In this document: piece by piece, positions 9,182-18,245 of the stretch
Layout of the letters: each line of letters begins with the position of its first letter
Numbering within the stretch: the stretch's first letter is position 1
Origin: Cystobacter ferrugineus
GTDB lineage: Bacteria > Myxococcota > Myxococcia > Myxococcales > Myxococcaceae
Assembly (NCBI RefSeq): GCF_001887355.1
Contig: NZ_MPIN01000013.1
Coordinates: 192,409-256,408 of the forward strand
Direction of reading: 5' to 3'
DNA: 64,000 nucleotides
Translations under genes and position numbers: made by a program
The notes under the pieces: generated by a model
The model's input: the letters and a program-made list of their open reading frames with translations, nothing else
Database searches by the model: none
Told to the model about the DNA's origin: nothing

Positions 9182-9185
9182 CGGG

Positions 9186-10379
9186 TCAGGTCGCGGCGTG
9201 GGGCCGGGGGCGGTGGATGTGCCAGGAGAGAGCCATCAACCCCAGCACCAGCACCAGGCCCAGGCGCACCAGGCCATTCCACCCCAGCACCGACAGGAGG
9301 GCCCCGGACGTCAGTGACGCCAGGCCGCTGGCGGCGAACACGCACAGATCGTTGATGCCCTGGGCGCGGAAGGACTCGGCGCCCGAGCGGCTGCGCGCCA
9401 CCAGGGTCGTCGCGGTCACGAACACGAAGCACCAGCCCACCCCGATCAACGCCAGCCCGATCAGGTGCCCGCCCAGCCCCTGGACCCAGCTCACCAGGAA
9501 GCCCACGAGCAGGAACAGCAGCCCCAGTGCCTGCACCCGCGCGATCGACATCCTCTTGAGCAGGGCGCCGATCGACAGCGACGGCAGGTACATGCACAGC
9601 AGGTGCAGTTGGATCACCCAGCTCGCCTGCCGGATCATGTACTTCTCCACGCCGCACATCTGGAGCGGCGTGGGCACCATGAGCAGGCTCATCACCAGGA
9701 AGGCTCCGGCCCCCATGGCCACCATCGGCCAATACAGCTCGCGAGCCCGCGCGTCGGAGGCAGTGGAGGCCGCCGCCACGAGCGTGGCCTGGGGTTGCTG
9801 GTACAGCACCAGCGCGAACGCGCCCAGCACCTGGAGCAGCGCCAGGGTCAGCAGGGCCCAGGGCACATAGTCGGAGGTTCTTCCCTCCAGGAGGCTGAAG
9901 AGCGAGATGCCGGGAATGATGCCCGCGGCGCTGGCGAGCTGGATCCGGGTCAGCAGGCGCGGGGCGTTGCCGCTCTGCTGCCCCTCGAGGATGGCGAAAC
10001 GGTACTGCTGGACGAAGGCGCCTTGCAGGCCCACGCCCAGAACGGCCGCGCAGAACAGCCAGAAATCCATCCGGTGCACCGCTCCCGCGGCGAGCACCAG
10101 GCAGCCCGCGCCCAGCAGAGCCGCGGCGATGAAGCACGGCTTGCGTCCGAAGCGGCGCATGAGCTGACTGGCGGGCCAGGTGCCCAGGGACGCGGACAGC
10201 ACCAGCACGGCCACCGGCAGGGTCGCCAGCCGCATGTCCATCGCGAGCCCCTTGCCCACGAGGCCGCCCACGAACTGGATCGCGGACACGCTGGCGATCC
10301 CCACCACCTGACACAGCAGGAGGACGCCCGTGTTGAGGGACGGAGCGGACGCGGCCCACGGAACGCGAAGGCTCAACAC
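9186..10379 (-). CDS. MFS transporter, putative exporter of RiPP-like cluster
   Basis: Starting at GTG 10379, inside the end of the upstream gene (its TGA is 10373-10375), the product has 397 residues, normal for a major facilitator. About 11-12 hydrophobic segments are visible, among them TGVLLLCQVVGIASVSAIQF, LPVAVLVLSASLG and the C-terminal LVRLGLVLVLGLMAL. The cytoplasmic loop ASQLMRRFGRKPC matches the MFS loop 2-3 motif (G-x-x-x-D/R-R-x-G-R-K/R). The frame can be extended upstream, but that part reads through the preceding gene and looks non-coding. It is the last gene of the tightly coupled set with the DEVWH protein and the adenylating enzyme, so export of the matured peptide is the natural guess. 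The substrate is not shown by sequence. Confidence 0.85.
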   Translation of the reverse strand: MLSLRVPWAASAPSLNTGVLLLCQVVGIASVSAIQFVGGLVGKGLAMDMRLATLPVAVLVLSASLGTWPASQLMRRFGRKPCFIAAALLGAGCLVLAAGAVHRMDFWLFCAAVLGVGLQGAFVQQYRFAILEGQQSGNAPRLLTRIQLASAAGIIPGISLFSLLEGRTSDYVPWALLTLALLQVLGAFALVLYQQPQATLVAAASTASDARARELYWPMVAMGAGAFLVMSLLMVPTPLQMCGVEKYMIRQASWVIQLHLLCMYLPSLSIGALLKRMSIARVQALGLLFLLVGFLVSWVQGLGGHLIGLALIGVGWCFVFVTATTLVARSRSGAESFRAQGINDLCVFAASGLASLTSGALLSVLGWNGLVRLGLVLVLGLMALSWHIHRPRPHAAT

Positions 10380-10921
10380 GCGCGCTCCGCGTCGGGTGGA
10401 GCGGAGGACGGAGCCTCCGCCTCGAGCTCCGCGATCTCCTCCAGGGAGAGGCCCATCCGCTGGTGGAGGAAGCGCACCATGGTCCAGTGCGGCAGCGCCC
10501 CCTCGTCGAAGGGACCGAACTCCTCGCGATACAGCGGCAGCCAGCGCAAGGCCTCCTCCAGCATCCGCTCCCGGTTGGGTTGCCCCTGCTGGTAGTCCTC
10601 GTACGGCAGGCTGCGGTGGTGGATGAAGAAGCGCCCCGGGAGCCGCTCCTCGCACAGCTCCCGGTACTCCCGGGTCTGGAGGATCAGATAGTGCCAGACC
10701 TCGTCAATGGCCTGCTCGACCGGCAGGAACAGCCCGACCAGCCGCTCCGGGTAGCGGGAGAGCAGATACAGGTATCTCAGACATTCGAGGAGCTGACGCT
10801 CGACGTATGCGGGCTCCGCTCCGGTGGTGAGCACGAAGTGCCGGACCACGCCGGAGTAGAGCGACTCATCGAGCAGGCCCTTCAGCGTGGCGGTCGTCAC
10901 CTTGGCGGAATGGGGCTTCAC
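10373..10921 (-). CDS. DEVWH/HH-motif protein (glycine-rich-domain-protein-like)
   Basis: This 182-residue soluble protein starts at GTG 10921, in a 4-base GTGA overlap with the stop of the adenylating enzyme, and its own end overlaps the MFS start. The central segment AIDEVWHYLILQTREYRELC (71-90) followed by FFIHH (98-102) matches a pattern known from GRDP/DUF1399-like proteins (D-x-VWH-x-x-x-x-x-T-x-x-Y-x-x-C...HH). The conserved Asp, His and Cys could bind a metal, though family function is not established. Residues 1-65 are helical. The overlapping gene order says it works with the adenylating enzyme, perhaps as a modification enzyme or carrier for the precursor peptide. That function is inference; the motif is what is seen. 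Confidence 0.7.
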   Translation of the reverse strand: MKPHSAKVTTATLKGLLDESLYSGVVRHFVLTTGAEPAYVERQLLECLRYLYLLSRYPERLVGLFLPVEQAIDEVWHYLILQTREYRELCEERLPGRFFIHHRSLPYEDYQQGQPNRERMLEEALRWLPLYREEFGPFDEGALPHWTMVRFLHQRMGLSLEEIAELEAEAPSSAPPDAERAC

Positions 10922-12189
10922 GGCTCACCTCGTCCAGTCATCTCATCCTCCCGTACCAGCCACGCATACTTCCCGGACTTGCCGATCGCGATGTGAGCAC
11001 GATGCTCGAGGACGCTCTCGAGCCCGGTGGCCTCCAGGATGCCTTGCCGCAGTGCCTGTGCCGCGGCCGGCTCGATGGGTCCGCCGTCGAAGGTCGTGTA
11101 CAGCAAGCGCGCCCGCCGGGGTGCCTCCAGGTGGAGCTGATAGACGAAGATGGAGGGGGTGGCGTCGGCGATCCAATCGTCGAGATGGGCCTGGGAGATC
11201 ACCCCTCCATGTTCGAGCCGCAGCAGTTCCTTCTCCCTCCCGCAGAACCGGCGGATCCGCAGCGGGTCGGGGGAGCCATCGAGCGTCTCGGCGCAATCGC
11301 CAGAGCGATAGCGGATCAGCGGCATGTAGGGGTTGCGCAGGCTCGAGACGATGATGCTGTAGATCTTGCTGCCCTTTTCGACGGGAATCAGCTCCAGGTG
11401 CATCTTGTCGAGATAGGGCCAGTACCGCCCGTGACGGTCACTGAAATACAGATATCCCAGCTCGGTGCTGCCAAACAGGTCGATGACCGGGCACTCGAAG
11501 TGTTGCCGCAGGAAGCGCTGGACGTTCCTCGGCGTGTACTCGTAGGCGTGAATGATGCTGGCGGGCTCCGGGAAGTGCTGCCACAGGCCCCAGTCCAGGG
11601 CCTTCCGCACCAGATGCGCGAGGTGGTAGCTGTCGCAGTCGAGGTGATACCAACCCCGCGGATGCGCCTGCTGGATGGTGCTCATCTCCTCGAGCATGCG
11701 CTCCACCTCGCCGCGCTCCCAGAGCGCCGGATCGAGCCGCAGGTTGAGATAGAGCGTGCGTGGATCGAGCCGCCGCTCCTCGAGGCTCGGAAGGGCGGGG
11801 ACCTCGACGCCGCGCTTTCTCGCGTTGAGCCGCGCCACGTGCTCGGTCGCCAGCACCGTGGTGATCGACACTCGCTGGCAGTCCTGTTTCCAGGTGTCGG
11901 AGATGTCGGGATGCTCGCTCCAGAGCTGGTAATACGATTTCAACAAGAAGAAGGGTGGGCGGATGATCTGCATCCGCGCGTGGTTGGTTCCCGTCGAGAG
12001 CACGAACTCCGCCGCGCCTTCCTTCAGCGCATCGGCGAGCCTCGGGGTCATCCAATTGTCCGGGAATCCCCTGGCGATCTCCGGCTTCTCCAGGATCGGG
12101 AAGTACCCCTGCTCGATCGACGGGCGATAGATGGGGATGTCCCTGACCTGATCGATCATCTCGGCGAAAGTCTGTTTATGGGCGTTCAT
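10918..12189 (-). CDS. PaaK/coenzyme F390 synthetase-like adenylate-forming enzyme
   Basis: The 423-residue product starts at ATG 12189 (MNAHKQTFAEM). It has the sequence landmarks of the phenylacetate-CoA ligase/F390-synthetase branch of adenylate-forming enzymes: STGTN at 66-70 for the ATP phosphates, FGSTELG at 239-245 (A5-like) and RYRSGD at 293-298 (A7/A8-like), then a short C-terminal domain (EATGLESVLEHRAHIAIGKSGKYAW). Such enzymes activate a carboxylate as an acyl-AMP and pass it to a thiol, amine or alcohol. It is the first gene after the repeated-core precursor, from which it is separated by a strong hairpin, and it overlaps the next gene. A role in acylating the peptide, or in activating its carboxylates, is the simplest idea. 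Substrate unknown. Confidence 0.82.
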   Translation of the reverse strand: MNAHKQTFAEMIDQVRDIPIYRPSIEQGYFPILEKPEIARGFPDNWMTPRLADALKEGAAEFVLSTGTNHARMQIIRPPFFLLKSYYQLWSEHPDISDTWKQDCQRVSITTVLATEHVARLNARKRGVEVPALPSLEERRLDPRTLYLNLRLDPALWERGEVERMLEEMSTIQQAHPRGWYHLDCDSYHLAHLVRKALDWGLWQHFPEPASIIHAYEYTPRNVQRFLRQHFECPVIDLFGSTELGYLYFSDRHGRYWPYLDKMHLELIPVEKGSKIYSIIVSSLRNPYMPLIRYRSGDCAETLDGSPDPLRIRRFCGREKELLRLEHGGVISQAHLDDWIADATPSIFVYQLHLEAPRRARLLYTTFDGGPIEPAAAQALRQGILEATGLESVLEHRAHIAIGKSGKYAWLVREDEMTGRGEP

Positions 12190-12257
12190 CGGTTGAGTCT
12201 GGGAAAGACAGTCGAACGGGCCATCCAGAAGTGTTGCACCCACCCATCGAAGTGGCC

Positions 12258-12307
12258 GCGAGCGCGGCGGGCATCCACGAGGATGTGGATGCGCTCGCCG
12301 CGCTCGC
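12258..12307 (-). promoter_or_regulatory. Strong hairpin between precursor gene and maturation genes
   Basis: GCGAGCGCGGCG plus GCATCCAC on one arm pairs with GTGGATGC and CGCCGCGCTCGC on the other, a 20-bp stem with one small bulge and a 6-nt loop (GAGGAT). It starts 18 bp after the precursor stop and lies 69 bp before the next start codon. No T-run follows. Such stems between a RiPP precursor and its enzymes often reduce read-through or protect the precursor mRNA, giving an excess of substrate peptide. Confidence 0.65.
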
Positions 12308-12324
12308 GACCCGGGACGACCCTC

Positions 12325-12528
12325 TCAGCTGATGCAGCCCGCCTTGGAGGAGATGCAGCCCGCCTTCGCGGGGCCGGAGATACAGCCAGCCTTCGCGTGT
12401 CCAGAGATACAGCCAGCCTTCGCGGGACCGGAGATGCAGCCGGCGTCCACCGCCTCGGCGGGCGAGTTGGCTTCCACCCACTGGTTCCACAGTTGATCCT
12501 GGGCGAGCTGGCGAATCAGGTGCTTCAT
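12325..12528 (-). CDS. Putative RiPP precursor peptide with five AGCIS core units
   Basis: The 67-residue ORF starts at ATG 12528 with GGAGG 9 nt upstream. Residues 1-28 (starting MKHLIRQLAQDQLWNQW) form a helical, Gln/Trp-containing leader. Residues 29-67 are five copies of AGCIS, the first three followed by GPAK, GHAK and GPAK, the fourth by SK, and the fifth ending the protein. Every unit has one Cys and at least one Ser, the usual substrates for RiPP modification. The strong ribosome site, the promoter-like sequence upstream, the hairpin downstream and the overlapping enzyme/exporter genes all favour a real expressed gene. No lanthipeptide synthetase, YcaO or radical SAM gene is nearby, so the chemistry would differ from the main classes. 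A Cys-rich metal-binding peptide is the main alternative. Confidence 0.8.
   Translation of the reverse strand: MKHLIRQLAQDQLWNQWVEANSPAEAVDAGCISGPAKAGCISGHAKAGCISGPAKAGCISSKAGCIS
12328..12444 (-). repeat. Tandem core repeats of precursor peptide (27, 27, 27, 21, 15 bp)
   Basis: Units lie at 12418-12444, 12391-12417, 12364-12390, 12343-12363 and 12328-12342. The DNA of units differs at several third-codon positions (GCC/GCT/GCG, TGC/TGT, TCC/TCT/AGC) while AGCIS stays fixed. This shows selection on the peptide rather than very recent slippage. Confidence 0.85.
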
Positions 12529-12658
12529 TTGGATGAACCTCCGAGAATGGACTGGTGGATGATGCGTATTGACCACACTTCCACTGCTCGCACCCCGCTG
12601 CGATCGGGTGCTCCACGACCGGGCGGACCGGCTCTTCTTGTTGCCTGGTCGTATGTTT

Positions 12659-12687
12659 GTTTTAAGGACCAGGCACTTGAAGGTCAA
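12659..12687 (-). promoter_or_regulatory. Sigma-70-like promoter for RiPP-like cluster
   Basis: On the minus strand TTGACC (12682-12687) and TAAAAC (12659-12664) are separated by 17 bp, in a locally AT-rich stretch about 130 bp before the precursor ATG. Five of six and four of six positions match consensus. It lies just after the monooxygenase stop, so the cluster may be transcribed apart from that gene. Confidence 0.5.
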
Positions 12688-12735
12688 GGATTTATTTGAT
12701 TGCAGTGATGACGCGAATTGTCATTACTCCATGGG

Positions 12736-14478
<1,743 letters not shown>

Positions 14479-14677
14479 CTATAGCGACTGGTTTTTGCGC
14501 AAAGGACTTCCGGGGTAGGCGTGGATGAATTGTTTCACCGGAATATGTCTTGTCGACTACCAGACATTCATGATAGGTATGGAAAACAAGCAATTAAAGG
14601 CAAATGGATTGACATCGGCCTGGGAGGCGTGAGCACCACGCGTCCCCAGGTGCGCGAACAGCCCCCTGCCGGAGTGC

Positions 14678-15631
14678 CTACTTCTTCGCCACCGACAGCA
14701 CCACCTTGCCGCGGCCGTGCCCCGAGTCGAGCTGCCGGTGCGCCTCGGCCACGCTCTCCAGCGGCAGCACGCGCTGGATGATGGGCCGCAAGTGCTTGCG
14801 CTCGATGAGGGCGGTCATCTCTTCCAGGCGGCGGCCCTCGCGCACGAGGAAGACGCCGTGCAGGGTGAGGTTGCGCGGGTAGAAGGCCGACACGTCCCCG
14901 TTGAAGCCGAGGATGGTGGCGATGCGGCCGAACGGACGGGTGGCCGGCATGCTGGGGATGACGTTCTTGCCCACCGTGTCGAAGACGGCATCCACTCCCT
15001 GGCCGCCCGTCTCGCGCAGGGCCACCTGGGCGGGGTCCTCGCGCTGGTAGTCGATGACCACGTCCGCACCCAGCTCGCGCAAGGTCTCCAGGTTGCCCGA
15101 GCCCGCGGTGGCGAGCACTCGCGCTCCGGCCGCCTTGGCGATCTGCACCGCGAACGAGCCCACGCCCCCGGCTCCCCCGTGGATGAGCACTGTCTCCCCG
15201 ACGCGCACTTGGAGCCGCCGCACGATGGCGTCCCACGCGGTGCCTCCGGCGAGCGGAATCGCCGCGGCCTCCTCATGCGAGAGGCTCGGCGGCTTCCTCG
15301 CGATGATGCGGGCCTCCACCACCGTCAGCTCCGCATAGGTGCCATGGGGGTTGTGGAAGATCTCCGGGGTGAAGAAGACCTCGTCGCCGGACTTGAAGCC
15401 GGTGACGCCGGGGCCCACCTGCTCGATGACACCCGAGGCGTCGTAGCCGAGGACGACGGGGGGCTGGAGTCCGGCCCAGGAGCCGTCCTGGCGCAGCTTG
15501 GCGTCCACCGGGTTGGTGCCCGAGGCGATGACGCGCACGAGCACCTGGCCAGGGCCGGGCGTGGGGGTGGGGACGTCGCGGACTTCGAGGAGTTCAGGAC
15601 CGCCGAAGCGGGGGAGGACGATGGCGCGCAT
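14678..15631 (-). CDS. NADPH:quinone oxidoreductase-like zinc-free medium-chain reductase
   Basis: The ATG at 15631 (MRAIVLPRFGGPELLEVRDV) gives 317 residues and is preferred over longer in-frame starts because the family begins exactly here. It has the GroES-like fold (GTNPVDAKLR, GYDASGVIEQVGPGV) and the NADPH-binding loop HGGAGGVGSFAVQIAKAAGA, then GVDAVFDTVG. The zinc-binding cysteines of true alcohol dehydrogenases are absent, as in quinone oxidoreductase/zeta-crystallin. It reduces quinones or enones with NADPH in the cytoplasm. It is divergent from the VOC-family gene 180 bp away; the AT-rich 14440-14677 stretch downstream holds the monooxygenase promoter region and no gene. Confidence 0.88.
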   Translation of the reverse strand: MRAIVLPRFGGPELLEVRDVPTPTPGPGQVLVRVIASGTNPVDAKLRQDGSWAGLQPPVVLGYDASGVIEQVGPGVTGFKSGDEVFFTPEIFHNPHGTYAELTVVEARIIARKPPSLSHEEAAAIPLAGGTAWDAIVRRLQVRVGETVLIHGGAGGVGSFAVQIAKAAGARVLATAGSGNLETLRELGADVVIDYQREDPAQVALRETGGQGVDAVFDTVGKNVIPSMPATRPFGRIATILGFNGDVSAFYPRNLTLHGVFLVREGRRLEEMTALIERKHLRPIIQRVLPLESVAEAHRQLDSGHGRGKVVLSVAKK

Positions 15632-15813
15632 GGGGCGGCAGGTAAGGTCCGGGCGAGCCCCTGACAACCCGGGCCCCCTGGGGAACGTCCATGGCCCGAC
15701 GCCCCGCGCCAACGTCATGACGCGATGCGTCGGTCGATTTTCTTCCGGGTGACCGATGAGTTTGGTGCCGTCCGGGGGTCTGTACCCGCGAACCCTGTTT
15801 CTTGGAGGCACCC

Positions 15814-16239
15814 ATGACCACGAACCGCTCCCCCCGGATGATCTTCGTCAACCTCTCCGTCCGCGACCTGAAGCGCTCGATGGAGTTCTTCTCCCGGCTC
15901 GGCTTCGAGTTCAATCCGCAGTTCACCGACGACAAGGCCGCCTGCATGATCATCAGCGAGCAGGCCTTCGTGATGCTGCTGGCCGAGCCGTTCTTCAAGA
16001 CCTTCACGAAGAACCAGATCTGCGACACGAGCGCCCAGACCGAGGGTCTCTTCGCGCTGTCCTGTTCCAGCCGGGCGGAGGTCGATCAGATGGTGAAGAA
16101 CGCGATCGCGGCGGGCGGCAAGCATGCGATGGACCCGCAGGACCACGGCTTCATGTACGGCTGGAGCTTCTACGATCTCGACGGCCACCACTGGGAAGTC
16201 ATGTGGATGGACCCGAAGGCCGCGGCGGGGCAGCAGTAG
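15814..16239 (+). CDS. VOC-family (glyoxalase/bleomycin-resistance fold) protein
   Basis: The start is ATG 15814, which follows GGAGG by 5 nt (a longer frame from 15802 would put the ribosome site inside the gene). The 141-residue product begins with an ordinary VOC beta strand (MIFVNLSVRDLKRSMEFFSRLGFEFNP) and ends with SFYDLDGHHWEVMWMDP, the usual D-x-D-G-x-x-x-E metal-site strand. Proteins of this subgroup are annotated as lactoylglutathione-lyase-like with unknown substrates. It stands alone and is divergent from the quinone oxidoreductase gene. Confidence 0.88.
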   Translation: MTTNRSPRMIFVNLSVRDLKRSMEFFSRLGFEFNPQFTDDKAACMIISEQAFVMLLAEPFFKTFTKNQICDTSAQTEGLFALSCSSRAEVDQMVKNAIAAGGKHAMDPQDHGFMYGWSFYDLDGHHWEVMWMDPKAAAGQQ

Positions 16240-16433
16240 GCGCGCCGCGCCGACTGTGGGCTCGGTGCATACGCGCAGTAACAGGAGAACTGCACTGCGA
16301 ATGACACAGGATTAGTTTTTCTACATGGAATAGGTACTCTCTTCCATCTCACACCAGCCGATTGGTTTGATCCGAAAACAGGGCGTTTTTAGGGTCGAGG
16401 AAGCTGTTGCTGTTGAGAAAGGGGAGGACCCAC

Positions 16434-16730
16434 ATGAAGACGCTCATCCTGTGCACCGCTGTCACCACCCTGGGCTTGTTCGGCTGTTCGCATTCGCAAC
16501 AAGCATCCCGTTCGAGCGCGAACGAGCTTTCCTACCACCAGCACTTCAAGCACGGCCGGGGGACGACCTCGGCCAACTGCTCGGATTCGCAACTCGCCAC
16601 CCAGTCGGGCGCCAACGAGCTCCCCTACCAGCGGCACTTCAAGCATGGCCATGGACCGGGGACGGCTTCGGCCGATCAGGCCTCGTCGCAGGCCGAGTGC
16701 CCCCCCGAGTCCTCGAACGCCGAGAAGTGA
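16434..16730 (+). CDS. Small lipoprotein with two ANEL-x-Y-x-x-HFKHG repeats
   Basis: ATG 16434 follows a strong GGGGAGG site. The 98-residue product has a lipoprotein signal with Cys18 (LFGCSH) and then two copies of one motif, ANELSYHQHFKHG (29-41) and ANELPYQRHFKHG (60-72), 31 residues apart in a Ser/Ala/Gln-rich, low-complexity background. The His clusters (HQHFKH, RHFKHGHG) might bind metal. I do not recognise a family. It is flanked by non-coding gaps of about 200 bp and appears monocistronic; the AT-rich stretch 16300-16420 should hold its promoter. Confidence 0.7.
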   Translation: MKTLILCTAVTTLGLFGCSHSQQASRSSANELSYHQHFKHGRGTTSANCSDSQLATQSGANELPYQRHFKHGHGPGTASADQASSQAECPPESSNAEK

Positions 16731-16944
16731 AGTGAAGCGCTCCGGTCCCCCGCGCCGGTGAGCGGGGAGTCCCAGGTCATGCCCCTCGCACGGCATGGTC
16801 CCTCGTCACGTCCCCCCCTTCGTGATGGTCCTCGGCCCGCGGGCGCTCCGCCCGGGCCTGGAGTGACCTCGCGCCAGGGGGCGGGCGTCCCCCACGAAAA
16901 AAAAGAAGAAGGGGAGTAACGGATCCCTCCGGGCGCGGTGTTCC

Positions 16945-17454
16945 ATGCCGCCGAAAGAGGGAGGCGTCAGTCCGTTGGCCATCGATGTCGAGGCTTATTA
17001 CCGCCGTTACGGCCCCCAGGTGCTCCGGCGCTGCCGCTTCCTCCTGCGCGATGAGGAGAAGGCGGTGGATGCCATGCACGACGTATTTGTTCAGCTCCTG
17101 CGTCATCGGGAGGACTTGACGCACAGCGCTCCCTCGAGCCTGCTCCATCAGATCGCCACGCGGGAGTGCCTCAACCGGCTGCGCGGCGCCCGCCGCCGCC
17201 CCGAGGACCCCCAGGACGAGCTGGTGCTGCGCATCGCCTCTTCCGAGGACGCCGGGGCGCGTACCGAGGCGAGGGGCCTGTTGGACAGGCTCTTCGGCCG
17301 GGTGCCCACCTCCAGCCGGGACATCGCCGTCCTCCACCTGGTGGATGGGATGACGCTGGAGGAGACCGCCCGCGAGGTGGGGTTGTCCGTCTCCGGGGTG
17401 CGCAAGCGCCTCCGGACGCTCTCGACCGTGCTCAAGGAACTGGAGGCCGCATGA
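16945..17454 (+). CDS. ECF-type RNA polymerase sigma factor
   Basis: The 169-residue protein has an ECF layout: region 2 at about 15-75 (YYRRYGPQVLRRCRFLL, then EKAVDAMHDVFVQLL) and region 4 at about 110-165 with a helix-turn-helix (DGMTLEETAREVGLSVSGVRKRLRTL). It should direct RNA polymerase to a small regulon. Its stop overlaps the next start as ATGA, and that next gene encodes a one-TM protein typical of an anti-sigma factor, so activity is probably held at the membrane. ATG 16945 is used; a TTG about 36 nt further, behind a GAGGGAGG site, is an alternative start. No self-promoter was recognised in 16731-16944. Confidence 0.9.
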   Translation: MPPKEGGVSPLAIDVEAYYRRYGPQVLRRCRFLLRDEEKAVDAMHDVFVQLLRHREDLTHSAPSSLLHQIATRECLNRLRGARRRPEDPQDELVLRIASSEDAGARTEARGLLDRLFGRVPTSSRDIAVLHLVDGMTLEETAREVGLSVSGVRKRLRTLSTVLKELEAA

Positions 17455-18245
17455 CATCCCCCCACCGCACCCCGGACTGGTTGTTGGAGCGCATCGCCCT
17501 GGGCGAGCTGCCCGCGGATGAACTGGCCGCGGCCCGCGCCCGTCTGACCCAGGAGCCCGAGGGCGAGGCCCGTCTGGCCGCGCTCGAGGCGGAGAACCGC
17601 TCCCTGTTGGAGAAACTGCCCCCGTCCGTCGTGGCGCGCGAGGTGGAACGCCGTGCGCGGCGGAGCGAGGTCCGCTCGTACGAGGCGAGCCCCTGGCACC
17701 GGTGGCGTCCCGCGCTCGCCCTGGTGCCCGTGCTGGCCGTGCTCCTGCTCGTGGTGGCGCGTCCGGGCACGAGGCCGGGCGAGCTGGAAGGGGAGAGCGC
17801 CGAGGAGACGCGCACCAAGGGCCTGCCGCCCCAGCTCGGTCTGTATCGCCTGGCGGCCCAGGGCCCGGAGGCGCTCGCGCAGGGGGCCCAGGCCTCGGAG
17901 GGGGACGTGGTGCAGGTCTCCTACGTGGCCGCGGGGGCCCGCTTCGGCGTCGTCTTCTCCGTGGATGGCCGGGGCACCGTCACCCTCCATGCCCCCGAAG
18001 GCGGCCTGGACGCCATGCCGCTCGAGCCCTCGGGGACGCACGCGCTGCCCCAGGCCTATGCGCTGGATGACGCCCCCTCCTTCGAGCGCTTCTTCTTCGT
18101 CACCTCGGACGATCCCTTTTCCCTGGAGGAGGTGCTCGCCTCCGCCCGCGTGCTCGCCACGTCGGACGGGGCGCGCACCGCGCTCCTCCCGCTCGCCGAG
18201 CGCTTCCGGCAGGTGTCCTTCACCCTCGAAAAGAGTTCCCCATGA
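17451..18245 (+). CDS. Single-pass membrane protein, probable anti-sigma factor
   Basis: It starts at ATG 17451 inside the sigma gene's stop (ATGA) and has 264 residues. Residues 1-80 are cytoplasmic and charged (TPDWLLERIALGELPADELA is the usual start of zinc-less myxobacterial anti-sigma factors). A membrane segment follows at about 86-103 (RPALALVPVLAVLLLVVA). The outer domain (120-264) has beta strands around GARFGVVFSVDGRGTVTLHAP and FFVTSDDPFSLEEVL, like DUF4384-type domains found next to caspase-like genes. It would bind the sigma factor inside and respond to a signal outside. Its stop overlaps the caspase-like gene (ATGA), so the three genes form one coupled operon. Confidence 0.82.
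   Translation: MTSPHRTPDWLLERIALGELPADELAAARARLTQEPEGEARLAALEAENRSLLEKLPPSVVAREVERRARRSEVRSYEASPWHRWRPALALVPVLAVLLLVVARPGTRPGELEGESAEETRTKGLPPQLGLYRLAAQGPEALAQGAQASEGDVVQVSYVAAGARFGVVFSVDGRGTVTLHAPEGGLDAMPLEPSGTHALPQAYALDDAPSFERFFFVTSDDPFSLEEVLASARVLATSDGARTALLPLAERFRQVSFTLEKSSP

Noticed and set aside
12328-12444. Repeats as a CRISPR-like array or simple minisatellite
   Set aside because: Units of 27/27/27/21/15 bp have no spacers, remain in frame, differ mainly at silent positions and end in a stop codon. They are coding repeats.
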